DNA from: Neospora caninum Liverpool
Taxonomy: Eukaryota; Apicomplexa; Conoidasida; Eucoccidiorida; Sarcocystidae
NCBI RefSeq assembly: GCF_000208865.1
Contig: NC_018396.1
Location: forward strand, 6,653,295 to 6,717,294
Reading direction: 5' to 3'
Length of the DNA stretch: 64,000 nt
Notes under the pieces: generated by a model
What the model was told of the DNA's origin: nothing
Database searches by the model: none
What the model saw: the letters and a program-made list of their open reading frames with translations, nothing else
In this document: positions 22,045-33,783 of the stretch, in pieces
Position numbering within the stretch: the stretch's first letter is position 1
Layout of the letters: each line of letters begins with the position of its first letter
Translations under genes and position numbers: made by a program

Positions 22045-24388
22045 ATTGGTGAGAGAGAAAAACCAGCGGACGATTACAACAACGAAGCGGATCTACGCCA
22101 AAACAAAAATCATCGTCAACGAGGGAATGGACCAGTGAACGTAACAGGTGTAGCCGACGGTCGATGGAAACACGCGAGAGAACCAGACGTCACCTGCTTC
22201 AACAACGAAGAGGCCAAAGAAAAAAAGCTGAAATAACGGGATAACATAACCGGCCCAGTTCATGAACAGAAAACGAATACCGTTATCTCTCGGGATCTAT
22301 CCTCAGTCGCGTCCCTTCACCAGAAGGCGGCTGGGGAGTCGCAGCCCCACCTGCGTACTCAACCCTCGTGCGATCTGGTGGTCAACCCCGTCCGAACACC
22401 CAGTCGGTGGACAGTTACCTCATCTCAAATTAGTCGAGATTGTCGTGAAGAAATTTTTGACCTGTGGAAAGCTACTCGATCTCCATATCAACACCTACCT
22501 GATACAAAAGGAGCAGATGTCCTGCACTCTGCCACTGACGAAAAATACAGGAAATGCGTCGCCGCATTAGAACCAGGGTTCACAAGAGTGTCTCTCCTGA
22601 AGCACCTACCCCGCGAACGAAACTAGCCGCCCTCCAATCACGTACACCCGAGAAAAAAAACGCCTTTGCCAATTACCAGCCGAGAAGAAATCCATGTGTG
22701 TCTTTGACGTTCAGATGCGACATGAATTAAAAAAAGAAGCACCTTCGCTCCCTGCAGTTCTCACCACCGCAAAATGGCGTGTGTCAAAAAAGCCCGTCCA
22801 GAATATTCCTTCCGCCTGGCGTGTGAGGGTGAGATCTCGAATTGGCGGCGCCCTGGTGTCTCCTGTTCTCTGGTGTCGGGCAGTGTTTCTTTGTTTAATG
22901 GCTTATCCCTATGGTGCCTGTAAGGCAGCTTGCAATGTTTGGAGCCTCACGGAGCGATGGCCTCACTCAGGCTTTCTCCGTACAGTTACATACACCCATC
23001 CTTCACTTTCGACTTGAAAAAGGTGTGTGTGCTCGCTGGAGTCTCGGTACTCCACACTAGGCGCACTCGCTAGATATTTACTTTCGTTGCAACATAATGT
23101 GAAGCGAAGGCACGAGAGTGACTGCACCATCACACTTTACCGCTTGTTTTTGGAGTCACACAGCTCGCCACCTAGCTATGGTCTTTATGTTGTTAATGCC
23201 GCCTTTGTACGGACGATATGGTCAGAGACGCCCTTCGCTCTTTTACCGTTTCAGATTGGAAGAAGGGCACCCGCTACCTGCAAAAAACCGTTTTCAACGG
23301 TTACAAAAGCGTCGCCCAGACATTCCCTCACCAATTCACTCCCGGAACAGGACGAGACAAAATGCAGTTTCGCCGTTGATTTTCCGCCACTTCGCAAGTC
23401 TGTTCTCTACCTGGAATGCACTTCCCGCGGCAACACAAATTGGTTTCGTCCTCTTCTGCGCGGCCCCATCTCTTTGTCTCTCACTTGACGCTATGGACGT
23501 CTCTCTGGGCGCAAGGCAGAGGAAGCGAGGAGGAGGTTTCGGTCACGCAGTGATAGCAGCGTGTGTGTTCCTTAGTTCTGGTTCTTCTCGCCCAAAGAAG
23601 AAAAGCTCGCAGCGAATCTGATCCAGTTTCGACTCGTACCTAGAAAACATTTATGGAAAGCCAAAATCAATACTGTGATATGCCCTGTTCGACCTAGTTC
23701 TGCACGCGAGAGGAGGTAACACGATAACACGGATTGAGGAAAGAGAACCGCTGAGGCATAGAGCTCCCTCCCAGTATAGACGCTTCATGTTTCGATAGAA
23801 ATCTACAACGCAGTTCGTTTCTCAGGCCAACAGTCACCTGCCGAGTGCGTATGGTAGAGGGAGGTTATTGTAATGAGGTATAAATCTGTCGACTGACTCC
23901 GCCTAGTACGTGAGGACCGACAAACATATGGGTACAGGACAGCCTGAAGAGGAACAGAGAGAGCTATGACAGGCAGAAAATGGCAGAGGGTTGTCAGCTG
24001 CCAGTGTCGACGCTAGATCCACGTCGCGGTAGTATCCTGTACGCCGGGCGAGCTGTACAAGGGAACGGCCAGTCCATTCAGAGGAAAAGCCTTCATCTAG
24101 TCCCTATCCTCCGGAAACATCGACAGACGCACTGAGAGGATCGTGGACCTCGTTGGCAGTTTTTGGCGCTGATGAACGAGAAGAAGCCACCATGGAGATA
24201 TGTTCGCTGTACCGACATAAATGTACTGAATACAACAGGAATTGACTTTCCTTTTTCAGTCACCAAGATCATATCCTCTATAGTACGCCACCACTAAACG
24301 CGGAGATGAACAGGCTGTGACAGATCCCCCTAATTCGTGCGCCCTCCAGTGTGAGTATAACAAATGCTCTTTTTCCCACGCTTTTTTT
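22045..24388. repeat. Spacer type D, copy 1
   Basis: The counterpart is 28158-30442. The copies are nearly identical next to the gene 4 and gene 6 start codons and drift apart further out, with an indel of about 50 bases near 23160-23220 that is absent from copy 2. No gene is recognised. A 61-codon remnant resembling the start of the spacer C frame (C-V-V-D-F-C-R-N) is readable in copy 2 at 29716-29901, showing that types C and D are related. Confidence 0.8.
22121..22207 (-). promoter_or_regulatory. Conserved upstream block of array gene 4
   Basis: Landmarks are GAGGGAATGGACCAG, CAGGTGTAGCCGA and GTCACCTGCTTCAAC. It is 77-163 bases upstream of the ATG. Confidence 0.45.
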
Positions 24389-25468
24389 CTATGACATGTT
24401 GAGCATCATTTGTGCTGCCCCAAAGAACACGAGGGCTCCCTGGGGAAGTCCCCATGTCGACGAAAACGCTGACGATGCGCTTCCCTTCACAGATATTTTC
24501 AGAAGGCATTCTTTTGCACTAGATTCTCCACCCGACTGTATCTCTCTTTTTGTGTCGCTGGACGATGAAGGTACGCACTTGTAGCAAAGGGCAGTGTCTT
24601 CAGAAGGGGCCGTCTTCACAGCAAGCTGGTACACTGGTTGTTCGTTATGTGTGGCTTCAGCGTCAGTTTTTGTTAATGTGGCGTCAACGAGAGTCTGCAG
24701 GGCAACCTCAGCGGCGCACTTCCCGTCCTGGTCATCAAACACGTCTGTCAAATTTGTCGGGTGCAGGGACATTCCCGTTCCGCATTTGAATGAGAGCGGA
24801 GCTTCTGCGGAGACACCTGCCTCCTTGGTACTGTCAGTACTGGAACATTCGACGAGGTCTGTTTGTTGCTCGTCAGTGGATTCGGGAGCAGACTGCGGTT
24901 GTTGCTGGTCATTGGATTCGGGGGGAAGCTCTGTTTGTTCGACCTTTTCAACGGTGATTTTGACCTTACACACACTTTTTCCAGCTGCAGGTTGTGAGTT
25001 AACGTTAAGTTGTACGAGATCCGGCGCATCTAGGGTACATTTATAATACAGCGTTTTTGTCTGCTTGCGTGCCGTCTTTTGGACTGCAAAGGTGTATGTT
25101 TTTTTGTTTGACTCATCTCCTTGTTCCGTTAGCTGGGCATCAGAATCAGGAAACAACGTCGACAGGGCTACAGCGCTCTTGCAATTTTCATCTTTATAAG
25201 CTTGCTTATTTTCGAGAACTGGCTCAAGAGTTGCATTCTGACTCGAACTACACTTGAACGAAACGCTTGCTTCTTCGGAAGAAAGAGACAATTCGAGCTG
25301 TGCTGCCGTGCCCCTTGAACGGCCAACCGTGTCGCATGTCTGCGGCTCCTTAGAACTCGGGGACACCACTGGAGATGCGGAAGATAAGTTGGGGTCGAAA
25401 AGAATGCATGAAACGAAAATGGCAAACACCAAACAGAAAGCATTCACGAGGGAGCAGTCTCGATTCAT
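24389..25468 (-). CDS. SRS surface antigen, array gene 5
   Basis: A 359-residue protein. The signal peptide (M-N-R-D-C-S-L-V-N-A) and domain 1 resemble gene 1, but domain 1 has five cysteines (L-Y-Y-K-C). The linker is the longest of its type: an internal duplication gives P-E-S-N-D-Q-Q-Q then P-E-S-T-D-E-Q-Q, shared with gene 8. Domain 2 matches gene 4 over its length. The tail (W-G-L-P-Q-G-A-L-V-F-F) is shared with gene 7. The ATG at 25468 was preferred to an in-frame Met 29 codons upstream, which would bury the signal peptide. Confidence 0.95.
   Translation of the reverse strand: MNRDCSLVNAFCLVFAIFVSCILFDPNLSSASPVVSPSSKEPQTCDTVGRSRGTAAQLELSLSSEEASVSFKCSSSQNATLEPVLENKQAYKDENCKSAVALSTLFPDSDAQLTEQGDESNKKTYTFAVQKTARKQTKTLYYKCTLDAPDLVQLNVNSQPAAGKSVCKVKITVEKVEQTELPPESNDQQQPQSAPESTDEQQTDLVECSSTDSTKEAGVSAEAPLSFKCGTGMSLHPTNLTDVFDDQDGKCAAEVALQTLVDATLTKTDAEATHNEQPVYQLAVKTAPSEDTALCYKCVPSSSSDTKREIQSGGESSAKECLLKISVKGSASSAFSSTWGLPQGALVFFGAAQMMLNMS
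24864..24932. repeat. Internal duplication in the linker of array gene 5
   Basis: Two imperfect units of about 36 bases, each containing GTTGCT and TTCGG landmarks, encode the doubled P-E-S-x-D-x-Q-Q linker. The equivalent duplication is in gene 8. Confidence 0.7.
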
Positions 25469-27113
25469 TTTGGAGACACCTCGAAAACGCTCGACGAGAA
25501 CACAAGGGTAAATCTGTGGCCGTAAAAACAGAAAAAACAAACCACGGCAACACAAGAAATGGGCCAGCGAACGTAGCAGGTGTAGCCGAATGTCGAAAAT
25601 ATGTGAGGCAGACAGATTTCACCTGCCTGAAAAAAGCGCAGCCCCTCGAAAATCGAACTAAGTAGAATAATGTGAAAACTGAACTCACTCCACTCATGAG
25701 AAGGTAAGAGAAAAACTTTATCACTTCCCGGAACAGCTTCATCATCGTCGGCAGTCCACCCAAGGACGGACGGAGTCGCAGTCCCGACGTCGGGCCCCGT
25801 CCTGGTGCGATCTGGTGGTCAGCCCTCGGACCAGTCGGCGAGTGTCCTCGTTGCCTCGATTCCTCCAGGAATTTCACGCAGTAGTGTCGACGGCTCTGCG
25901 ATGCTGTTAGGTTGCCATCTCCGAAGCGCCTTCTAGACAAGAAGGGATGCTCTGTTTTCAGAAAAGGAACGGCTTGAGAAGGAAGAGAGGAAAAGCGATA
26001 AGTGGTATTTCGGGACCAGGACCAGTGATGTCAAGATTGTCTGTTGGGTGCCGCTGGCCCCGCACACATTGCCCCTCGCGCCTCACTCCCGTGCACCCGG
26101 CAAAAACGTTATTTCAATCCGTGATAGGAGAAGGACCGTGGTAGGCATTTGTGCTAGGATGTGCCATGAAACTAGTTGAAGAAGGAAAACTTTCGCTCTC
26201 TGCGATCCTCACCATCCCACACTGGAAAGGGTCCGAAGTCCCCGTCCAGGGGCTTCCTTTCGTCTGTGGCCTCCCGGCGGGTTCGATCACGAGTCACCGG
26301 TGCCGTCGTGTCTCTCCTGACCACTGGTGTCGAGGAGTAACTTTTTTTCGTGCTTCAGCCCTACAGTGTCTGGTACGGCGTTTGCGATGCTGGGAGCCTT
26401 GTGTAGCGGAATATCCTGTCGTTATGTTGCCGTCTAGCTATATATTCCACTCTTTCGGTGTTACCGCATTCTGGTTTTCGAACAAGATGAATATTTTAAA
26501 TGGCGCCTTTTCTTATAGCTGGTGCTACAAAGATGGCCCCTACCAAGAGGCAGACCCCGCCAAACCAATCAGTAGCCTCTGAGTTTAACTGTCAAACACA
26601 CCAAATAAATAACACACTGACTGCTGTACCGGCAGGCCGCCAAGTGAGTGGCTACGGGAGAGCCAGAAGGTGAACAGAGAGAGAGCCACGGGAAAGCAGA
26701 AATGAAAGAGGTAGGACAGCGGCAGAGCAGAATCCAGAACCGTAATGGAGAGTAGTGTGTCTCACATCAGGAGGTCACTGTGGAGGGGGGGAGGCGGCAG
26801 AAAGGTTATTTATCGAGATGACTATTCGTCTCGTGCCTGCAATTCGTGAACACCGATGGAGTCATAGGTAGATCTGCGGGCTTCGTTGCCTGTCATTGGA
26901 TCTGCCGAAGCGGAATGGACCGCACGTTATCTTCATCTACCAGGTACCACTGAAACTTAAATTCCACGTCCGATATAACCAATATCTCCCTGTCGACCTT
27001 CCACATGATACGCTTCATTGCGCAACACTGGTGGCTACAGACATAAACCGGTCACACCAGGGCCAAATAAGTCAACCACCCTCGTGTTTGAAAATAACAA
27101 CTCCCCCCCCGTC
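25469..27113. repeat. Spacer type A, copy 2
   Basis: Counterpart of 12721-14367 with scattered substitutions and a few short indels. It holds the gene 5 promoter and the gene 6 3' region. Confidence 0.85.
25553..25636 (-). promoter_or_regulatory. Conserved upstream block of array gene 5
   Basis: Same landmarks as gene 1 (GGGCCAGCGAACG, GGTGTAGCCGA, GGCAGACAGATTTCACCTGCC). The last base of the right inverted-repeat arm is changed. Confidence 0.45.
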
Positions 27114-28157
27114 TCAAATCCACATGTAAACAAGGCCGAGCGACATTTGTGCTGCCACAAAGAAAGCGACTACGCTAGGGGCGCTTGCCCGCTTTGCAGA
27201 CGCGGAGGTTGCGCTCCCCTTCACGGATATTTTCAGAAGGCACTCTTTCGCAGCCGATTCTTCTTCGGAGTTGGTCTTTGTTTCTAGGTTGCTGGAAGTA
27301 GTCACACACTTGTAGCAGAGGGCAGTGTCTCCAGAAGGCGCCGTTTTCACAACAAGCTGGTAGACTGGTTGTTCGTTCTGTGGTGGGTCAGTTTCAGCTT
27401 TTGTTAATGTGGCGTCAACGAGAGTCTGCAGGGCAACCTCAGCGGCGCACTTCCCGTCCTGGTCATCAAACACGTCTGTCAAATTTGTCGGGTGCAGGGA
27501 CATTCCAGCTCCACATTTGAATGAGAGAGGAGATTCTGCGGACACAGTCGCTTGCTTGGTAGCCGTAGGATCGCCACATTCGATGATGCTTGCTTGTTGC
27601 TCGCCATTCTGTTCATGTTCGGGGTCTGGTTTTGTTACTTCGTCGACGGTGATTTTGACTTTGCACTCTCTTCCGGCTTCAGCTAAAGTTTGAGCATCAT
27701 GTGCTTGACCGTCTGTAGTGTCCAGGGTACATTTGTAGTACAGTATTTCTTTTTCAGTCTTGCGTGATGCCCTTGGGATTGTCAGCTTGTACGTTGTCTT
27801 AGTGTTGTCTTGAGATACACTTTCTTCTAGCACGGCATTTTCAAACACACCAGTCAGGGGTACAGCATTTTTGCATTCCTCATCCGTATAGACATTATCC
27901 TTGTCTGGCTCACGCTGTGCGTTCGCGGTCGAACTACACTTGAACGAAACGCTGTCCTGTTCGGGACCGACAGTCAACGAAAGCTCGGTTTCAAGCGTGG
28001 CCCTTTCACTGTGTGTCTTGTCGCAGGTCGGCACTGGTGAGGGCTCCTGAGTGGGAGGCGGTGAAACAGCAAAGGAAACCGGCTTCAGAAGGACGCCTGC
28101 CAGTAAAATGGCGAGACAGCAGTGAGAAACCCTTTCACAAAGGCAAAATCGACTCAT
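27114..28157 (-). CDS. SRS surface antigen, array gene 6
   Basis: A 347-residue protein. The first 85 or so residues equal gene 4; the rest of domain 1 is its own (V-S-Q-D-N-T-K-T-T-Y-K-L), with five cysteines (L-Y-Y-K-C). The linker is short (P-D-P-E-H-E-Q-N-G-E-Q-Q). Domain 2 has C-G-D-P-T-A-T-K at its start and S-N-L-E-T-K-T-N near its end. The tail (A-K-R-A-S-A-P-S-V-V) is that of gene 2. Confidence 0.95.
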   Translation of the reverse strand: MSRFCLCERVSHCCLAILLAGVLLKPVSFAVSPPPTQEPSPVPTCDKTHSERATLETELSLTVGPEQDSVSFKCSSTANAQREPDKDNVYTDEECKNAVPLTGVFENAVLEESVSQDNTKTTYKLTIPRASRKTEKEILYYKCTLDTTDGQAHDAQTLAEAGRECKVKITVDEVTKPDPEHEQNGEQQASIIECGDPTATKQATVSAESPLSFKCGAGMSLHPTNLTDVFDDQDGKCAAEVALQTLVDATLTKAETDPPQNEQPVYQLVVKTAPSGDTALCYKCVTTSSNLETKTNSEEESAAKECLLKISVKGSATSASAKRASAPSVVAFFVAAQMSLGLVYMWI

Positions 28158-30442
28158 ATTGGTGAGAGAGAAAAACCAGCGGACGATTACAACAACGAAG
28201 CGGATCTACGCCAAAACAAAAATCATCGTCAACGAGGGAATGGACCAGTGAACGTAACAGGTGTAGCCGACGGTCGATGGAAACACGCGAGAGAACCAGA
28301 CGTCACCTGCTTCAACAACGAAGAGGCCAAAGAAAAAAAGCTGAAATAACGGGATAACATAACCGGCCCAGTTCATGAACAGAAAACGAATACCGCTATC
28401 TCTCGGGATCTATCCTCAGTCGCGTCCCTTCACCAGAAGGCGGCTGGGGAGTCGCAGCCCCACCTGCGTGCCCAACCCCTTTGCCATCTGGTGGTCAACC
28501 CCGTCCGAACACCCAGTCGGTGGACAGTTACCTCATCTCAAATTAGTCGAGATTGTCGTGAAGAAATTGTTGAGCCTGTGGAAAGCTGCTTGATCTCCAT
28601 ATCAGCACCTACCTGATACAAAGGGAGCAGACGTCCTGCACTCTGCCACTGACGAAAAATACAGGAAATTCGTCGCCGCATTAGAACCACGGTTCACAAG
28701 AGTGTCTCTCCTGAAGCACCTACCCCGCGAACGAAACTAGCCGCCCTCCAATCACGTACACCCGAGAAAAAAAACGCCTTTGCCAATTACCAGCCGAGAA
28801 GAAATCCATGTGTGCCTTTGGCGTTCAGATGCGATATGAATTAAAAAAACAAACACTTTCGCTCCCTGCAGTCCTCACTACCGCAAAATGGCGTGTGTCA
28901 AAAAATGCCCGTCCAGAATATTCCTTCCGCCTGGCCTGTCGGGGGGAGATGCCGAATTGGCGTCGCCCTGGCGTCTCCTGTTCTCTGGTGTCGGGCAGTG
29001 TTTCTTTGTTTAATGGCTTATCCCTATGGTGCCTGTAAGGCAGCTTGCAATGTTTGGAGTTTCACCTAGCGATGGCCTCACACAGTCTTTCTCCGTACAG
29101 TTACATACACCCATCCTTCACTCTCAACTTGAAAAAGGTGTGTGTGCTCCCTCGAGTCTCGGTACTCCACACTAGACGCACTCGCTGGATATTTACTTTC
29201 GTTGCAACATACTGTGAAGCGAAGCAACGACAGCGACAGCACCATCACACTTTACCGCTTGCTTTTGGCGTCACACTGCTCGGCACGGCAGAGACGACCT
29301 TCGCTCTTTTACCATTTCAGATTCGAAGAAAGGCACCCGCTACCTGCAAAAAACCGTTTTCACCGGTTACAAAAGCGTCGCCCAGACATGCCCTCACCGC
29401 TTCACTCCCGGAACAGGACGACACACAAGGCAGTTTGCCGTTGATTTTCCGCCGTTTCTCAGGTTTCTTCTCTACCTGGAATACACTTCCCGCGGCAACA
29501 CAAATTGATTTCGTCCTCTTCTGCGCGGCCCCACCTCTTGGTCTCTCACTTGCCGCTCTGGACGTCTCTCTGAGCGCAAGGTACAGGAAGCGAGGAGGAG
29601 GTTTCGGTCACGCAGTGAGAGCAGCGTGTGTGTTCCTTAGTTCTGGTTCTTCTCGCCCGAGACGGAAAAGCTCCTAGCGAATCTGGTCTACTGTCGAGTC
29701 GTACCTAGAAAACATTTATGGAAAGCCAAAATCAATACTGTGATATGCCCTGTTCGACCTAGTTCTGCACACGAGAGGAGGTAACACGGTACCACAGATT
29801 GAGGAAAGAAAGCCGCTGAGGCATAGAGGTCCCTCCCGATGTAGACGCTTCATGTTCCGACAAAAATCTACAACGCAGTTCATTCTCAGGCAAACGGTCA
29901 CCTGCCCAGTGCGTATGGGAGAGGGAGGTTATTGTAATGAGATATAAATTGGTCGGCTGACTCCGCCTAGTTTTACGTGAGGACCGACGAACGTATGGGT
30001 ACAGGAGAGCCAAAGAGAACAGAGAGACCTATGGCAGGCAGAAAATGGCAGAGGGTTGTCATCTGCCAGTGTCGACTCTAGATCCACGGTCGCGGATAGT
30101 GTACTCTACGCCGGGCGAGCTGTACAAGGGAACGGCCAGTCCATTCAGAGGAAAAGTCTTCATCTAGTCCCGATCCTCCGGAAACATCGACAGAAGCACT
30201 GAGAGGATTGTGGACCTCGTTGGCAGCGCTGATGAACGAGAAGAAGCCACCATGCAGATATGTTCGCGCGAGATAAATGTACTGAATACAACAAGAATTT
30301 ACTTCCTTTTTCAGTCACCAAGATCATATCCTCTATAGTACGCCACCACTAAACGCGGACATGAACAGGCTGTGACAGATCCCCCTAATTCGTGCGCCCT
30401 CCAGTGTGAGTATAACAAATGCTCTTTTTCCCACGCTTTTTT
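28158..30442. repeat. Spacer type D, copy 2
   Basis: Counterpart of 22045-24388; see that entry for the differences. It holds the gene 6 promoter and the gene 7 3' region. Confidence 0.8.
28234..28320 (-). promoter_or_regulatory. Conserved upstream block of array gene 6
   Basis: Identical in its landmarks to the block of gene 4, as expected from the shared duplication. Confidence 0.45.
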
Positions 30443-31462
30443 CTAAGACATGCTGAGCATCATTTGTGCTGCTACAAAGAAGACGAGGGCTCCCTGGGGA
30501 GATCCCCATGTCGGCGAAAACGCTGACGATGGGCTTCCCTTCACAGATATTTTCAGTAGGCACTCTTTCGCAGCCGATTCTTCTCCGGAGTTGGTCTTTG
30601 TTTCCAGGTTGCTGGAAGTAGTCACACACTTGTAGCAGAGGGCAGTGTCTTCAGGAGGAGCCGTCTTCACAACAAGCCGGTATACTGGCTGTTCGTTATG
30701 TGTGGCTTCAGCGTCAGTTTTTGTTAATGTGGCGTCAACGAGAGTCTGCAGCGCAACCTCAGCGGCGCACTTCCCGTCCTGGTCATCAAACACGTCTGTC
30801 AAATTTGTCGGGTGCAGGGACATTCCAGCTCCACATTTGAATGAGAGAGGAGATTCTGCGGAGACACTTGCCTCTTTGGTTGTGTCAGCACCTGTGCATT
30901 CGATGACCCCCGTTGATTGTTCGTCACTGGATTCGGGTTCAGGCTTAATTGGTTCGACAGCATCCACAGTAATTTTTACCTTGCACACCTTGCCTTCAGT
31001 TTGGGTGGCGATACTTTTCCCTTCCGGATCTGTACTGGGTAAGGTGCATTTGTAGCACAGCACTTTTTCGGTCGTGCGTGAACCCTTCGGGATAGTCAAC
31101 GTGTACTTGATCTTGTCTGCATCGATTGATTCCGACAATTTGGCGTTCGTATACACCGTCGCCAGTGGATGGTCCTGTGAGCAGCTCTCATCGGTATAGA
31201 CGTTCCCGTTGCTTGGTTCGCGCGTTGCTTCCTGAGCCGAACTACACTTGAACGAAACGCTATCGGAATCGGAACTGAGGGTCAAATCAAGCTGTGCTCT
31301 AAGCTCGCCCGGCGACGTCCCTGCCTTGTCGCAAGTCGGCACGTCGCTGCTCGAGGAGTTACCCGGAGTTGCGGAAGACGAAATCGGCTCGAGAAGGACG
31401 CCTGCCAACACAATGGCGAGCAAAAAACGAAAAATCCTCTCAAGAAGGCGAATTCGACTCAT
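30443..31462 (-). CDS. SRS surface antigen, array gene 7
   Basis: A 339-residue protein, the shortest of the array. The signal peptide and domain 1 are close to gene 2 (M-S-R-I-R-L-L-E-R-I; six cysteines with L-C-Y-K-C). The linker is of the K-P-E-P-E-S-S-D-E-Q type. Domain 2 has T-D-A-E-A-T-H-N and V-Y-R-L-V-V, the latter shared with gene 11. The tail (W-G-S-P-Q-G-A-L-V-F-F) belongs with gene 5. Start chosen as for gene 2. Confidence 0.95.
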   Translation of the reverse strand: MSRIRLLERIFRFLLAIVLAGVLLEPISSSATPGNSSSSDVPTCDKAGTSPGELRAQLDLTLSSDSDSVSFKCSSAQEATREPSNGNVYTDESCSQDHPLATVYTNAKLSESIDADKIKYTLTIPKGSRTTEKVLCYKCTLPSTDPEGKSIATQTEGKVCKVKITVDAVEPIKPEPESSDEQSTGVIECTGADTTKEASVSAESPLSFKCGAGMSLHPTNLTDVFDDQDGKCAAEVALQTLVDATLTKTDAEATHNEQPVYRLVVKTAPPEDTALCYKCVTTSSNLETKTNSGEESAAKECLLKISVKGSPSSAFSPTWGSPQGALVFFVAAQMMLSMS

Positions 31463-33783
31463 TTCGGTGAATGCTGGAAAACCCCAGGCGGTCATGGCTT
31501 TGAGGCGATTCTACGTCTGCAAAAAAACACGACGTGACCGAAGGAATAGACCAGCGAAAGTGGTACGTGTTGTCGAGTTCCCAAAGAATGCGCTGCAGGA
31601 AGAGTTTCCCCGCCTCAACGTATAGGAAGTCCAAGAAAACTTCAAGGTATCTAGAATAGAATGGAAGCAAAATCCACTCTAACTAGGAGAAGGCAACAAA
31701 AAATCCTCTTCACATCCCCGACCGAGCTTCATCGGTGTCTCTGCGCCAGACGACGGGCGTAGCCGCAGTCCAGGCAGCGGGCCTAGCATTTGGGGGGACT
31801 GGTGGTCAACCCTCAGACCAGTCGTCAGGGGCTCTCGTTCCCTCGAATCATTGGATAACATGCTCACGAGGCATTGTACTAGACACTGCAAAGCTGCTTG
31901 GCTCTAGTTTCAACAGGTTCATACCAAACAATGAGCACCAGTTATGCGTTGAACCGAAGGACGGAGGTAAAAGGAACATGGGAAATGCGTTATGAGACCA
32001 GGCAGGGAAGTGTCTGGGGATCGCATGAATGTCTCATCAGACACCACACCACCCAAAATAACAAGCTGCGCTCTCATCTTATGAACCCGAGATAAAACAA
32101 TATTGTCTTCTGTAGTCGGACAAGGATCTGTGTATGTTCTTTGTGTTTCAGATTCGCGTGAAACAAGTCGAAGAAGGAACACTGTCGCTCTCTGCAATTC
32201 TTAACACGGCACACTGGTGAATATCAAATATCCGCGTACAAGATCTCCCTTGACATGGCTCCCCATTGTCTTCTCCGGGGAGGAGAGGGGGGAGGCGATG
32301 TCCAATCACTGTCGCCCTCGTGGCTCCTGTCGTCTGATGCCGAATAGTAGACGCCTGCAATGTGTCGGCACCGTGGCGTCTGCTAGATTGCTCCCTACCA
32401 TGGGATCCCTTTGCGCCTGAGACCCTATGAGTCTTTAGCCATCCAGTTATCTACTCCACTACTACTTTCATGCACATTCACCCTTGTAACTGCCCGCTTC
32501 TCGGTGACCCAGCCACGTGAGCTCTCCGGCGAAGCAATAAGATAGCAGCAGATTGGAAAGTAAAAGTTTGGTAGCGACTGCGTCGCAGTATTCCAAAATT
32601 TCAGCATAAAATAACCCTCTTTGCCGCGGCAGAGAAGACCATTGTTGCTTCAATATTCCAGTAGGAGGGAGAGGTACAAGCTAATGCCAATCACCCTTTT
32701 TCGCCCGCTACAGCGCCGCACAGAGAGTCCCTCAACCTTTTCCAAGAACGACTAGCACAAGACAATGCGGGGTTCCGTCTGCGGTATCCGCCATTTCTTT
32801 TGTGTCTGCTCTGCCTCATGCGCATTTCCAACGATTTCGCTGATCGAGTTCTCAGTCATCTCCTCTCACTTCACCTTTGTCTCAGAGTTGCCGCGTGTGG
32901 CCACACACTGTGCGGGTGCAAGTATTGGCGCATAGGAGGAGCGTTCGCTCTCTCGGTGGGAGCAGATTGTGTGTTCTTGCTTTCTGATTTTCGCACGAGA
33001 AGAGGGAAGTATGGTCGTGCCTCATCTGTTATTGAGTCCTATACCGAACACACCTACGACGAGCCAGATCCGATGTGATGAGATTCCATGTGTGACATGG
33101 TTCTGTGGCAGGGAGTGAGGGGACCAATAAGATCGAGGAATGAAAGGAACTGACCAATAGACCTCCCAATGCATGGGCCCCGTGTTTCGGCCAATGAGTG
33201 CGATCAAAGGGGAAAGAGTCACCTCATGAGTGGGAGTGGGGCATGAGCGAAGTCAGCGCAGTACACGGTTGGCAAAATGGAAAAGAGCGGTTGCTGGCCG
33301 TAGCTGTGGACAGATAAATTGACGGGTATATAAGAGACAGAAGGAGAACTGGTTTTAGAGCTATTGAGGAAAGGAAGCCCGACAGCGGAGGACGCTCTAG
33401 CCGTTCTGGTATTTGGTTTTTGAAGAGGGTCTTCACCATCAGGTGGACTTCCGTGGGGGACCGACATGCATTCAGACAGAAAAAGGTTCCTCCAGTTACT
33501 GTCTTTCACAAACATCAGCGGACCCCTTGCTACTTGTGTGGACAAGGATCCTTGTTTATGGGCCGGACGGAACAGAAACGGCCGTCATTCATTGGATTCC
33601 AATACCACGATCCTCAGTCTGACATACCACATCCCTAAAGGCTCGTTCTCGCGTTTTCGACCAGCCAGGTAACGTCCCTAGTCCACATCAACAACGTATG
33701 CGGAGATGACCCGAACACAGCAGATCCTCCCTAATGCATATATCCTGGGGGTTTAAAAATAACAAGCACTCTTTTTCTCACGC
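31463..33783. repeat. Spacer type B, copy 2
   Basis: Counterpart of 15400-17719, differing mainly by substitutions. It holds the gene 7 promoter and the gene 8 3' region. Confidence 0.85.
31536..31621 (-). promoter_or_regulatory. Conserved upstream block of array gene 7
   Basis: Landmarks are GGAATAGACCAGCG, a decayed ACGTGTTGTCGA in place of GGTGTAGCCGA, and CCCCGCCTCAACG. Confidence 0.35.
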
